Of a stretch of DNA of 64,000 nt, positions 16,884-26,086 are shown piece after piece. The first letter of the stretch is position 1; each line of letters opens with the position of its first letter. Source of the stretch: Actinomadura livida (lineage in GTDB: Bacteria; Actinomycetota; Actinomycetes; Streptosporangiales; Streptosporangiaceae); assembly GCF_014648675.1 (NCBI RefSeq), contig NZ_BMRO01000013.1, positions 186,001 through 250,000 on the forward strand, read 5' to 3'. The notes beneath the pieces are model-generated. The model ran no database searches and was not told the origin of the DNA. It saw only the letters and a program-made list of their open reading frames with translations. Position numbers and translations under genes: made by a program.

Positions 16884-19360
16884 GGCCCCTCCCCGATGAG
16901 CTGCAGGAACGCGTCCTCCAGGCGGCCGGACGCCCCGACGAGCTCCGCGACTGGGCCGGCGGCGACGCGGCGGCCGCCCGCCATGACGACGGCGTGGGTG
17001 CAGGTCTGCTCGACCTCGGAGAGCAGGTGGCTGGAGACGATGACCGTCCGCCCGGCCGCGGCGTACCGGACGAGCACCTCCCGCATCTCGCGGATCTGCG
17101 GCGGGTCTAGGCCGTTGGTGGGTTCGTCCAGGACGAGCAGGTCGGGGAGCCCGAGCATGGCCTGCGCTATGGCGAGACGCTGCCGCATCCCGTGGGAGTA
17201 GGTGCGGACGGCGCGGTCCAGGGCGGAGCCAAGGTCCGCTATCTGCAGCACCTCGTTCATGCGGGCTTCGGCCTGGGGGCGGCCGGTGGCGCGCCAGTAG
17301 AGGTCCAGGTTGTCGCGGCCGGACAGGTGGGGGAGGAACCCAGGTCCCTCAACGAAGGAGCCAAGGCGGGCTAGGACGGGTGCACCGGGAGTGACGTGGT
17401 GGCCGAAGATGCGGATCTCGCCGGAGTCGGGATGGATAAGGCCCATCAGCATCCGCAGGGTCGTTGTCTTCCCCGCACCGTTCGGGCCGAGCAGCCCTAG
17501 CACCTGTCCCTTCTCCACCTGGAAGGACAAGTCGGCAACGGCCAGGTGGCCGTTCTTGTACTTCTTCGTCAGGCCCGTTATCTCCAGCGGGGTCTCGCTG
17601 TCCTGTTCGTCTCTGCGGCGGTGACGCCCCGGTAGGACGATGACGAGCGAGACCACGATGGCGGCCAAGGGGAGAGCCCAGACCCAATGCGGGACGGGTG
17701 CGGAGGCCGTTGTCAGCGAAGGCACGGTCGGGACGGTCAGCGGCGACACCACCCGCACCTTGTACGAGGCGGGCTTGGCCGGTGTCGCGAAGCCCATGTC
17801 GGTGGTCGCGACGACGAGGCGGATCTGGTGGCCGCGGTCGAAGCGGTGGTCCATCGCGGGGAGCCGCACGGTGACGTCCCCGGACGCCCGGAACGCCGCG
17901 GGCAGCCGCCGCGCGAGCGTCGCCGTCCCGCCGGGCGCGACGTCGTACAGCTTCGCGAACAGCGGCCCGTCGCCGTCCACCCTGAGCCGGACGCTCGCGG
18001 CACCCGTCAGCTGGACGGGCCGCTCCAGCGGCGCCGTGTCGAAGACCGCGGCCTGCCCGGGCATCTCGGTCGGCAGCCCCCCGCCGCCCGGCCCACCACC
18101 ACCAGGCCCGCCTCCGGCCGGGAGTGAGTCCAGCGAGCCGAGTCCGGGCAGCGCGGAGATCGACGCGGGGGAGCCGCCGGGGGGATGGTGCACCGTCTGC
18201 TCGCCCCCGCCCAGCGGCAACTCCACCGGATCGCCGGAGAGGCCGGGATATGTCCGGGTGGTCGTCTCCGTCACGACGACCTCCCGGGCGGACGAGTCGA
18301 GCCCGCCCGTCCGCGTCACCGTGAAACCGTCCGGCGCCGGTGGGGCAGCGCCCTTGAGCCGCGTGTCGAAGAAGTCGAGGACCATGTCCCCGATCCGCTC
18401 AACCTCGGGGTCGCCGCCGTCGTGGCCGCCCTGGAACCAGACGACCGACACCGGTGCGCCGTTCGCGGCGATCGCGCGGGCGTTGGCGTCGGCGTGCTCC
18501 AGCGGGAACAGCGAGTCGGACTGCCCCTGCACGAGCAGCGTGGGCACCCTGATCCGGTCGGCGACCGACGCCGGGCTCGACCGCCGCAGCGTCTCGATCG
18601 CCGACTCGGTGGGCCGGCCCGTCTCCGCGACCTCCTGGTACATCGCGCACAGCGACGGCAGGAAGCGGCCGCATGCCGTCGGCCCGGCGCTGCCGGTGAA
18701 GAACAGGCCCGCCCAGAGCTTCTTGAACACCCCGTCCGCGGGTCCTCCCCCGGCCGCGTCCGGGAACAGCGCGTCCGGGAGGCTGTGCCAGGTGATCATC
18801 GGGGCGATGGCGTCGACCCGCCGGTCGTGCGCGGCGGTCAGCAGCGCGATCGCGCCGCCGTACGACCGGCCCGCCATGCCGACGCGCGGGTCGCCGGGGC
18901 CGTCGAGCCGGACCTCCGGGCGCCGTGCGAGCCAGTCGACGAGCTGCCGGACGTCCTTGACCTCGTAGTCGGGCGAGTTGAGCGCGATCTCCCCGCCGGA
19001 GAGGCCGAACCCGCGCGCCGACCAGGCCAGCACCGCGTATCCGGCGCGGGCGAGGTCGCGTGCCTCGTCCGCCACGTCGGCCTTGCTGCCGCCGAAGCCG
19101 TGCGCGAGCATGACCGCCGGTGCCGGGGTACCGTCGGCGGGCTTGTAGAACGTGGTGTCGAGCGTGACGCGCTGGTCGTCGCCGGGGCCGTCGACCACGG
19201 TGATGCGCTGGTCGACGGACCGGACGTGCGGCTCGCCGTCCGCCGCGGCGCCCCACGCCGCGCACCCGGCGGCGAGCGCGGCGGCCGCCGCGGCCGCGGT
19301 CCAGCGCGTGGCGCGCCCCGTCCGGCTCCACCGTGTCCTGAGCGCGCCCCCGGGCTTCAT
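16880..19360 (-). CDS. Extracytoplasmic CocE/NonD-type hydrolase fused to ABC ATPase
   Basis: 826-aa fusion. Residues ~20-37 form a signal anchor. Residues ~50-540 are an alpha/beta hydrolase of the X-Pro dipeptidyl-peptidase/CocE type, with nucleophile S166 in GRSYGG, acid D282 and H313 (GGHDGG), plus a C-terminal beta-sandwich. Residues ~410-430 are a Gly/Pro linker. A transmembrane helix spans ~558-577. Residues ~590-826 are an ABC ATPase: Walker A GPNGAGKT at 625, signature YSHGMRQR, Walker B LLVLDEPTNGLD and the H-loop SSHLLSEV. Topology puts the hydrolase outside and the ATPase inside. With the downstream permease it could couple hydrolysis of an exported substrate to transport. Catalytic residues all look intact. 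Confidence 0.9.
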   Translation of the reverse strand: MKPGGALRTRWSRTGRATRWTAAAAAAALAAGCAAWGAAADGEPHVRSVDQRITVVDGPGDDQRVTLDTTFYKPADGTPAPAVMLAHGFGGSKADVADEARDLARAGYAVLAWSARGFGLSGGEIALNSPDYEVKDVRQLVDWLARRPEVRLDGPGDPRVGMAGRSYGGAIALLTAAHDRRVDAIAPMITWHSLPDALFPDAAGGGPADGVFKKLWAGLFFTGSAGPTACGRFLPSLCAMYQEVAETGRPTESAIETLRRSSPASVADRIRVPTLLVQGQSDSLFPLEHADANARAIAANGAPVSVVWFQGGHDGGDPEVERIGDMVLDFFDTRLKGAAPPAPDGFTVTRTGGLDSSAREVVVTETTTRTYPGLSGDPVELPLGGGEQTVHHPPGGSPASISALPGLGSLDSLPAGGGPGGGGPGGGGLPTEMPGQAAVFDTAPLERPVQLTGAASVRLRVDGDGPLFAKLYDVAPGGTATLARRLPAAFRASGDVTVRLPAMDHRFDRGHQIRLVVATTDMGFATPAKPASYKVRVVSPLTVPTVPSLTTASAPVPHWVWALPLAAIVVSLVIVLPGRHRRRDEQDSETPLEITGLTKKYKNGHLAVADLSFQVEKGQVLGLLGPNGAGKTTTLRMLMGLIHPDSGEIRIFGHHVTPGAPVLARLGSFVEGPGFLPHLSGRDNLDLYWRATGRPQAEARMNEVLQIADLGSALDRAVRTYSHGMRQRLAIAQAMLGLPDLLVLDEPTNGLDPPQIREMREVLVRYAAAGRTVIVSSHLLSEVEQTCTHAVVMAGGRRVAAGPVAELVGASGRLEDAFLQLIGEGP

Positions 19361-19413
19361 GGTTGACCAGCCTATGCGCGGCCCGCCCCGGCCGTTCCGT
19401 CAGCGCCGTTCCG

Positions 19414-20046
19414 TCAGCGGCCGGGCGGCGGGCCGAGGGCGGCGGTGAACATGGCGGTCAGCCGGTCGGTGAGCTCGGCCGGGTCGGCGGCGCGCAGGTC
19501 GGTCACGCCGAGCAGGCGCCGGACGGGCGCGCCGCCCATCAGGATCGTGGACGCGAGCAGGGCGCGTGCGCGGGCGTCCGGGCCGGTCAGCTGCGCGGTC
19601 ATCGGTGCGACGATCACGTCCTCCAGGTAGTGGAGGAGGATCTGCTTCACCTCGGGCTGCCCGGCCGACCGGTCCAGCATCCGCGAGACCGTGGTGACGC
19701 GGTCGGGGTCGAGCTGCCGGACGAAGTGCTCCGCCAGCCGCCGCGGCAGCCCCTCGGGGTCGCCGGCGATCACCCCGCGCAGTACCGACTCGCCGGCGAG
19801 GACCTCCCCGAACAGCGCCGCCTTGGAGCCGAAGTACCGGTTGACCAGGGCCATGTTCGCCTCGGCCCGCGCGGCGATCATGCGGACGGTGACGCCGTCG
19901 TAGCCGTGCTCGCCGAACAGGTCGCGGGCGGCGTCCAGGATGCGGCGCCGGGTCGCCTCCCGGTCGCGCTTCGGCCGCCGCGGCGTCCCCGCGTCCGCAC
20001 TCGCGCCGGACGCCGGCGCGCGCTCGGCCTCCTCCTCGACCCGCAT
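19414..20046 (-). CDS. TetR-family transcriptional regulator
   Basis: 210-aa repressor with an N-terminal helix-turn-helix (RRRILDAARDLFGEHGYDG, then VRMIAARAEANMALVNRYFGSK) and a ligand-binding C-terminal domain. The first 25 residues are a charged tail. It is divergent from an MFS exporter, and the shared spacer holds an imperfect palindrome, so it most likely represses the exporter and itself until the drug binds. Confidence 0.92.
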   Translation of the reverse strand: MRVEEEAERAPASGASADAGTPRRPKRDREATRRRILDAARDLFGEHGYDGVTVRMIAARAEANMALVNRYFGSKAALFGEVLAGESVLRGVIAGDPEGLPRRLAEHFVRQLDPDRVTTVSRMLDRSAGQPEVKQILLHYLEDVIVAPMTAQLTGPDARARALLASTILMGGAPVRRLLGVTDLRAADPAELTDRLTAMFTAALGPPPGR

Positions 20047-20111
20047 CTGCGGTACCAGCCCATCCGTTCCGCTCTCGGTGACCTGCCGGTGCAGCAATCT
20101 ACCGGTTGCAA

Positions 20112-20127
20112 GTAAACAAGCGTCTAC
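20112..20127. promoter_or_regulatory. Imperfect palindrome, candidate TetR operator
   Basis: GTAAACAAGCGTCTAC has six-base arms with one mismatch around a four-base centre, in the AT-rich spacer between the divergent tetR and MFS genes. Confidence 0.5.
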
Positions 20128-20190
20128 ATAAGATACATGTACAACACAGGTAATCAAGTCAGCCGGTTCGCGGGCCGGTATGGGGGCAGA

Positions 20191-21852
20191 GTGGCTCAAG
20201 CGAACGCGGCGTCGCACGGTCCGGCGGCGGAACCGGAACCCGAACCGGAGTCCGGACCGGCCACAGGGCCCGAACCCGGGCAGGGGCCGGTCCGGCCGCA
20301 GTACACGCACCGCCAGATCCTGAAGATCCTCTCCGGGCTCATGATGGCGATGCTGACCTCGATGCTCTCGACGTCGGTCATCGCCACGGCGCTGCCGACG
20401 ATCGTCGGCGACCTCGGCGGCCAGGACAAGCTGTCCTGGGTCGCCAGCGCCGCGCTGCTCACCATGACGGCCTCGACCCCGCTCTGGGGCAAGCTGTCGG
20501 ACATCGCGGGCCGCAAGCTGATGTTCCAGACCGCCCTGCTCATCTTCGTCGTCGCGTCGATCGGCGCGGGGATGTCGCAGGACATCGGTCAGCTCATCGC
20601 GTTCCGCGCGGGCCAGGGCCTCGGCGCGGGCGGGCTCGCCGCGCTGGCCCAGGTGATCCTCGCGGACGTCGTCGAGCCGCGGCAGCGCGGACGCTACGCC
20701 GGCTTCATGGGCGCCGTCTTCGGGGTCTCCACCGTCGCGGGCCCGCTGCTCGGCGGCTTCATCGTGGACGCCGACGTCCTCGGCTGGCGCTGGTGCTTCT
20801 ACGTGTGCGTCCCGATGGCCGTGGTGTCGTTCTTCGTCATCCAGCGGGTGCTGCGGCTGCCGAGGGTGCGCCGCGACACCAGCGTCGACGCGTTCGGCGC
20901 GATCACCATCACCGGCAGCGCCGCCATGCTGATGCTGCTGCTGTCCATGGGCGGGACGGAGTTCCCGTGGAACTCGGCATGGACCTACGCGCTGGGCGGG
21001 GTCACCGCCGTCCTGCTCCTGCTCGCGATCGTCGCCGAGCGCCGGGCCCGCGACCCGATCCTGCCGCCCCGGCTGTTCCGCAACCGGATGTTCGTGCTGA
21101 CGTCGTTCGTCTCGATCTGCGTCGGGATGGCGATGTTCGGCGTGATGATCTACATGCCGCAGTACCTGCAGATCGTCAAGGGGATGAGCCCGACGGCGTC
21201 CGGCCTGATGACGCTGCCGCTCGTGCTCGGCATGCTCGTCACCTCCACCGGATCCGGCCACATCGTGACCAGCACGGGCCGCTACAAGATCTTCCCGGTG
21301 CTCGGTCTCGGCTGCGTCGTCATCGGGATGTTCCTGCTGTCGCGGCTGCACACCGGCTCCTCGTCCGTGCTGATCGGCGCGGACCTCGCCGTCCTCGGCA
21401 TCGGGATGGGCCTGACGCTGCAGATCCTGATCCTCGCCTCGCAGAACGCCGCCGCGCCCGGCGACATGGCCTCGACGACGTCCGGGGTCTCGTTCTTCCG
21501 CAACCTGGGCGGCGCGGTCGGCGTGGCCGCGTTCGGCGCGATACTCACCAACCGGGTCGCGGCCGAGATCGCCTCCGGGCTGCGCGCCGCGGGCGTCCGG
21601 GCCGCGCCCGGCGGGACCGAGCTCGGGGCGCCGGACGAGATCGCGCGGCTGCCCCAGCCGGTGAAGGACATCGTGCGGGACGCCTTCAGCAGCGCGCTGG
21701 AGACCGTCTTCCTCGTCGGGATCCCGGTGGCGGTCCTCGGGTTCGTCGCCGTGCTGGCGATGAAGGAGCTGCCGCTCCGCGGGTCCGCGAGCCGCGGCAA
21801 GGGCCCCGCCGCCGCGCCCCCGGTCGAGGACATCACCGCCCGCCACCTGTGA
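20191..21852 (+). CDS. MFS exporter, DHA2 (14-TM) family
   Basis: Drug:H+ antiporter of 553 aa from the GTG (protein starting VAQANAASHG), which has a GGGGG ribosome site; an ATG 18 codons upstream has none. A ~45-residue Pro/Glu-rich cytoplasmic lead precedes the first helix. Motif A-like GKLSDIAGRK follows helix 2, and motif C is recognisable near AVFGVSTVAGPLLGG. The large number of hydrophobic segments fits 14 helices. Regulation by the divergent TetR is likely. The exported compound is unknown; antibiotic self-resistance or detoxification is plausible. Confidence 0.93.
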   Translation: MAQANAASHGPAAEPEPEPESGPATGPEPGQGPVRPQYTHRQILKILSGLMMAMLTSMLSTSVIATALPTIVGDLGGQDKLSWVASAALLTMTASTPLWGKLSDIAGRKLMFQTALLIFVVASIGAGMSQDIGQLIAFRAGQGLGAGGLAALAQVILADVVEPRQRGRYAGFMGAVFGVSTVAGPLLGGFIVDADVLGWRWCFYVCVPMAVVSFFVIQRVLRLPRVRRDTSVDAFGAITITGSAAMLMLLLSMGGTEFPWNSAWTYALGGVTAVLLLLAIVAERRARDPILPPRLFRNRMFVLTSFVSICVGMAMFGVMIYMPQYLQIVKGMSPTASGLMTLPLVLGMLVTSTGSGHIVTSTGRYKIFPVLGLGCVVIGMFLLSRLHTGSSSVLIGADLAVLGIGMGLTLQILILASQNAAAPGDMASTTSGVSFFRNLGGAVGVAAFGAILTNRVAAEIASGLRAAGVRAAPGGTELGAPDEIARLPQPVKDIVRDAFSSALETVFLVGIPVAVLGFVAVLAMKELPLRGSASRGKGPAAAPPVEDITARHL

Positions 21853-21886
21853 GCGGCCCGGCCGCAGGGAGGGTCGGCAGGGAGGG

Positions 21887-22918
21887 TCAGCGGCCCTTCA
21901 GCTCGCGGACCAGCCTGTTCGCCGAGGCGCGGTCCGGCGGGCCGGTCACGACGACCTTCCCGTCCAGGATCGCCATGTCGACCCGGGGCAGCGTGACGAT
22001 GCGGTTCCGCACGACGAACGCGAGGTCCCGCCCGACCGTCGCCCGGGTCAGGTCGGCGAACGCCTTCCGGTCGGCGGGCCGCAGCGTGACCGCCACGTCG
22101 TGGCCGCCCGGCTGCACGCGCGACTTCTGGACGCGCAGGTCGGCGACCTTGTGGATCGCGATGCCCTGGGCGAGCCCGTAGCAGGTCGGGCCGGTCCCGG
22201 ACTGGCCCGTGATCCCCTGCGTCCCGGCCGGGCACTGCCCGGGGGTCGTCTGCGTGACGGGGTAGATGTGCAGCGGCGCGGCCAGCGTGACCGGCTGCGT
22301 CCGCATGGACGACGCGATCAGCGCGCCGGTCACCGCGACCGCGGCGATCAGCAGCCCCAGCGTGAGGACCATGACGAGCATCGCCGAACGGTGCTGGTCG
22401 GCGGCCCTGGCCGCGGACGGGAGCTCCCGCTGCGGCCGGCCCCGCCGCGCCGCCCGGCTCCGCTTGACCTCCGCCGCCACGCGCTGCCGCTCGGCCGCCC
22501 GCGCCCGCCGCCGCGCCGCCGCGGTGTCGGTGGCCGCGTCAGGGGCATCGGCTTCCGGGACGGCGGGCAGGACGGCCGTCGTCTTCTCCCCGCCGCTCGC
22601 GGGTTCGCCGGCCTCCGCACGGGCCGTGTCGATCGGCTGGGTCTCCGCGCTTTCCGCCGGGGCGGGCGGCCACTGGGGAGCGGGGTCCGGGACGGCCGGT
22701 GACTCCCCGGCCCCGGAGGCGCCGGGCCGCTCTCCGGCCGGCTCCTCGGACGGCTTCCCGGACGGCTTCTCGGGCGCGTCCTTGGCCTCGTCTGTGGTCT
22801 CGTCCTCAGGCGAGCCTTCGGGCGCCCCTTCGGCCGGCTTCTCGGACGACGGGTCGCGCGCGGGCTCCTCGTCCTGCCGACGATTCCTGCTGCGGCGCGG
22901 AATGACCCGCATCGTCAC
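21887..22918 (-). CDS. Membrane protein with SecD P1-head-like domain
   Basis: 343-aa protein. A cytoplasmic Pro/Glu/Ala-rich tail (~residues 1-130) and a basic alanine-rich stretch precede one transmembrane helix (~180-203), then an extracytoplasmic domain. The last ~90 residues (HDVAVTLRPADRKAFADL, VGRDLAFVVRNRIVTLPRVD) match the pattern of the first periplasmic head of SecD. The rest of SecD is absent, so this is not a translocase. Two cysteines (PGQCPAG, PTCYG) may form a disulfide. It is monocistronic and has no recognised function. Confidence 0.7.
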   Translation of the reverse strand: MTMRVIPRRSRNRRQDEEPARDPSSEKPAEGAPEGSPEDETTDEAKDAPEKPSGKPSEEPAGERPGASGAGESPAVPDPAPQWPPAPAESAETQPIDTARAEAGEPASGGEKTTAVLPAVPEADAPDAATDTAAARRRARAAERQRVAAEVKRSRAARRGRPQRELPSAARAADQHRSAMLVMVLTLGLLIAAVAVTGALIASSMRTQPVTLAAPLHIYPVTQTTPGQCPAGTQGITGQSGTGPTCYGLAQGIAIHKVADLRVQKSRVQPGGHDVAVTLRPADRKAFADLTRATVGRDLAFVVRNRIVTLPRVDMAILDGKVVVTGPPDRASANRLVRELKGR

Positions 22919-23056
22919 CTCCCCGGCTTCATGATCCGCTCAGCAGTCTTTCAGCCGGAGCCGCGGTCCCGCACCGTCTCCCGGCCGAATGCGGCCACGG
23001 GATCACCCCGGTTGCTCACCATGTGACAACCGTGCCCCGTCCGCCGGGTTTCAATG

Positions 23057-23098
23057 CCGAAGGCCCGGCCCCGGGGGAAACCGGGACCGGGCCTTCGG
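23057..23098 (-). terminator. Terminator hairpin after korB
   Basis: Twelve-base-pair arms CCGAAGGCCCGG (23057-23068) and CCGGGCCTTCGG (23087-23098) in the gap downstream of the korAB operon. No T-run follows, which is common in this group. Confidence 0.7.
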
Positions 23099-23142
23099 GC
23101 CGTGCGCGGCCGGGGACCGGCCGCCGTGCTCAGTCGATGCGG

Positions 23143-24252
23143 TCAGTCGATGCGCCAGGTGTCGCCGCTGCCGAGCAGCGCCGCCAGGTCGCCCTCTCCC
23201 TCGGACTGGACGGCGTCGTCGAGCTGGGCCCGCATCAGCTCGTCGTACGACGGGCGGTCCACGTCGCGGAAGATGCCGATCGGGGTGTGCTCGAACGCCG
23301 GCTGGTCCAGCCGCGACAGCGCGAACGCCTGCGACGGGTCCGGGTTGTGCGCGTCGTGCACGGCGATCTCGGACGGGTCGACGTCCGCGACCCGCACGAC
23401 CTCGAACGACCCGGCCGCGTTGCGGCGCAGCGCCTTGGAGCGGTCCGCGCCGAACACGATCGGCTCGCCGTGCTCCAGCCGCACGGTGACGTCGTCGCGG
23501 ACGGCCGCGTCCTTCAGCGGCTCGAACGCGTTGTCGTTGAAGATGTTGCAGTTCTGGTAGATCTCCACGAGCGCGGTGCCGCGGTGCTGCGCCGCCGCCC
23601 GCAGCACCGACTGCAGGTGCTTGCGGTCGGAGTCGATCGTCCGCGCGACGAACGTGCCCTCCGCGCCGATCGCCAGCGACAGCGGGTTGAACGGCGCGTC
23701 CAGCGAGCCCATCGGCGTCGACTTGGTGATCTTGCCGAGCTCGGACGTCGGCGAGTACTGCCCCTTGGTCAGCCCGTAGATCCGGTTGTTGAACAGCAGG
23801 ATCTTCAGGTTGACGTTGCGGCGCAGCGCGTGGATGAGGTGGTTGCCGCCGATGGACAGCGCGTCGCCGTCCCCGGTCACCACCCACACCGACAGGTCCG
23901 GCCGGGACGTGGCGAGGCCCGTCGCGATCGCCGGCGCGCGGCCGTGGATCGAGTGGAACCCGTAGGTGTTCATGTAGTACGGGAACCGCGACGAGCAGCC
24001 GATGCCGGAGACGAACGTGATGTTCTCCCGGCGCAGCCCCAGCTCGGGCAGGAAGGACTGGACCGCCGCGAGGATCGCGTAGTCACCGCACCCGGGGCAC
24101 CAGCGCACCTCCTGGTCGGTCTTGAAGTCCTTCATCGTCTGCTTCTCGTCCGCCTTCGGGACGAGGGACAGCAGCGACCGGCCGTCCGCGGCGGTGGCCC
24201 CGTTGCCGTTGCCGTTCGCGGAGCCGTTGCCGTTCGCTCCGTTGTCACTCAC
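23143..24252 (-). CDS. korB: 2-oxoacid:ferredoxin oxidoreductase beta subunit
   Basis: Thiamine-diphosphate/4Fe-4S subunit (369 aa) of an enzyme that oxidatively decarboxylates a 2-oxoacid, probably 2-oxoglutarate, to the acyl-CoA and reduced ferredoxin. Cluster cysteines are visible in WCPGCG (C52, C55) and GIGCSSR (C86). The ThDP site is GDGDALSIGGNH with NNRIYGLTKGQ. A Gly/Asn-rich N-terminal tail (~residues 4-18) is unusual but probably disordered. Its start overlaps the korA stop by eight bases. Confidence 0.95.
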   Translation of the reverse strand: MSDNGANGNGSANGNGNGATAADGRSLLSLVPKADEKQTMKDFKTDQEVRWCPGCGDYAILAAVQSFLPELGLRRENITFVSGIGCSSRFPYYMNTYGFHSIHGRAPAIATGLATSRPDLSVWVVTGDGDALSIGGNHLIHALRRNVNLKILLFNNRIYGLTKGQYSPTSELGKITKSTPMGSLDAPFNPLSLAIGAEGTFVARTIDSDRKHLQSVLRAAAQHRGTALVEIYQNCNIFNDNAFEPLKDAAVRDDVTVRLEHGEPIVFGADRSKALRRNAAGSFEVVRVADVDPSEIAVHDAHNPDPSQAFALSRLDQPAFEHTPIGIFRDVDRPSYDELMRAQLDDAVQSEGEGDLAALLGSGDTWRID

Positions 24253-26086
24253 TCTCGATCACATCCTGGATGACGCCCTGGAGCTCCTCGGCCTTGAAGG
24301 GCAGGCCGCGGACCTGGTTGTAGCCGATCACGTCGACGAGGTACCGGCCGCGCAGCAGCATCCCGAGCTGGCCGAGGTTGATCTCCGGGACGATGACCTT
24401 GTCGTAGGAGCGCAGGACCTCCGGCAGGTTCGCCGGGAACGGGTTGAGGTGCCGCAGGTGCGCCTGCGCCACGCTCCGCCCCTCCTTGCGGACCAGCCGG
24501 ACGGCGGCGGAGATCGCGCCGAACGTCCCGCCCCAGCCGAGCACGAGCACCCGCGCGCTGCCGGACGGGTCGTCCACGGCGAGCGGCTCGATGTCGTTCG
24601 CGATCCCGTCGACCTTGGCCTGGCGGAGCCGGGTCATCTTGTCGTGGTTGGCCGGGTCGTAGGAGATGTTGCCGGACCCGTCGGCCTTCTCCAGGCCGCC
24701 GATCCGGTGCTCCAGCCCCGCCGTGCCCGGGATCGCCCACGGGCGGGCGAGGGTCTCGGGGTCGCGCGCGAACGGCTGGAAGTCCTCCTGTGAGGGCGCC
24801 GCGAAGTCGGGCTCGATCTTCGGCAGCGCCGCGACGTCCGGCAGCCGCCACGGCTCGGAGCCGTTGGCGAGGTAGCCGTCCGACAGCAGGATCACCGGGG
24901 TGCGGTACTTCACCGCGATCCGGGCCGCCTCCAGCGCCGCGTCGAAGCAGTCCGACGGGGACTGCGGCGCGATCACCGGGACGGGCGCCTCGCCGTTGCG
25001 GCCGTACATGGCCTGCATCAGGTCGGCCTGCTCGGTCTTGGTCGGCAGCCCGGTGGACGGCCCGGCCCGCTGCACGTCGATGACCAGCAGCGGAAGCTCG
25101 GTCGCGACGCCGAGGCCGATCGTCTCGCTCTTCAGCGCGATGCCCGGCCCGGACGTCGTGGTGACGCCGAGGGACCCGCCGAACGAGGCGCCGAGCGCCG
25201 CGCCGACCGCGGCGATCTCGTCCTCGGCCTGGAACGTGCGCACGCCGAACTTCTTGTGCTTGGAGATCTCGTGCAGGATGTCGGACGCCGGCGTGATCGG
25301 GTAGGAGCCGAGGAAGATCGGCAGCCCGCTCTGCACGCCCGCCGCGACCAGCCCGTAGGCCAGCGCCATGTTCCCGGTGATGTTGCGGTAGAGGCCCGGC
25401 TCGTGCTCGGCCGGCTTGATCTCGTACTGCGTCGAGAACGCCTCGGTCGTCTCGCCGTAGCTCCAGCCCGCCTGGAAGGCCGCGATGTTGGCCTTCATGA
25501 TCTCGGGCTTCTTGGCGAACTTCCGCTCCAGGAAGGCGATCGTCCCCTCGGTGGGACGGTGATACAGCCAGGACAGCAGCCCCAGCGCGAACATGTTCTT
25601 CGCGCGTTCGGCGTCCTTCTTCGTGATGTCGAAGTCGGCGAGCGCCGTCACCGTCATCGAGGTGAGCTGCAGCGCGTGCACCCGGTACTCGGCGAGCGAG
25701 TCGTCCTCGACGGGGTTCGCCGCGTAGCCGACCTTGGCCAGGTTGCGCTTGGTGAACTCGTCGGTGTTGACGATCAGATCCGCCCCGCGGGGGAGGTCCC
25801 CGAGGTTGGCCTTGAGGGCGGCGGGATTCATCGCGACCAGGACGTTGGGCGCGTCGCCCGGGGTCAGGATGTCGTGGTCGGCGAAGTGCAACTGGAAACT
25901 GGACACGCCGGGAAGGGTCCCGGCGGGGGCGCGGATCTCGGCCGGGAAGTTCGGCAACGTCGACAAGTCGTTGCCGAACGCCGCCGTCTCCTGGGTGAAG
26001 CGGTCGCCGGTCAGCTGCATGCCGTCGCCGGAGTCCCCGGCGAATCGGATGATGACGCGGTCGAGCTGCTGGACCTGTTTGGTCAC
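24245..26086 (-). CDS. korA: 2-oxoacid:ferredoxin oxidoreductase alpha subunit
   Basis: 613-aa subunit with the gamma domain fused in front (RFAGDSGDGMQLTGDRF, residues ~12-190) and the pyrimidine-binding alpha region behind (GSYPITPASDILHEIS, TTTSGPGIALKSE). This two-subunit arrangement is the actinobacterial KorAB type. Translation starts at GTG with an AGGAGG-like site upstream. Product: reduced ferredoxin for biosynthesis or respiration. An iron-box-like sequence lies about 65 bases upstream, suggesting DtxR/IdeR control. The neighbouring nuo genes without NADH module make ferredoxin oxidation by that complex an attractive inference. Confidence 0.95.
   Translation of the reverse strand: MTKQVQQLDRVIIRFAGDSGDGMQLTGDRFTQETAAFGNDLSTLPNFPAEIRAPAGTLPGVSSFQLHFADHDILTPGDAPNVLVAMNPAALKANLGDLPRGADLIVNTDEFTKRNLAKVGYAANPVEDDSLAEYRVHALQLTSMTVTALADFDITKKDAERAKNMFALGLLSWLYHRPTEGTIAFLERKFAKKPEIMKANIAAFQAGWSYGETTEAFSTQYEIKPAEHEPGLYRNITGNMALAYGLVAAGVQSGLPIFLGSYPITPASDILHEISKHKKFGVRTFQAEDEIAAVGAALGASFGGSLGVTTTSGPGIALKSETIGLGVATELPLLVIDVQRAGPSTGLPTKTEQADLMQAMYGRNGEAPVPVIAPQSPSDCFDAALEAARIAVKYRTPVILLSDGYLANGSEPWRLPDVAALPKIEPDFAAPSQEDFQPFARDPETLARPWAIPGTAGLEHRIGGLEKADGSGNISYDPANHDKMTRLRQAKVDGIANDIEPLAVDDPSGSARVLVLGWGGTFGAISAAVRLVRKEGRSVAQAHLRHLNPFPANLPEVLRSYDKVIVPEINLGQLGMLLRGRYLVDVIGYNQVRGLPFKAEELQGVIQDVIESE

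Noticed and set aside
19414..21846. 810-codon minus-strand frame across the MFS gene
   Set aside because: Only the last 210 codons (TetR) are a real protein; the rest is antisense to the exporter and of charged low complexity.
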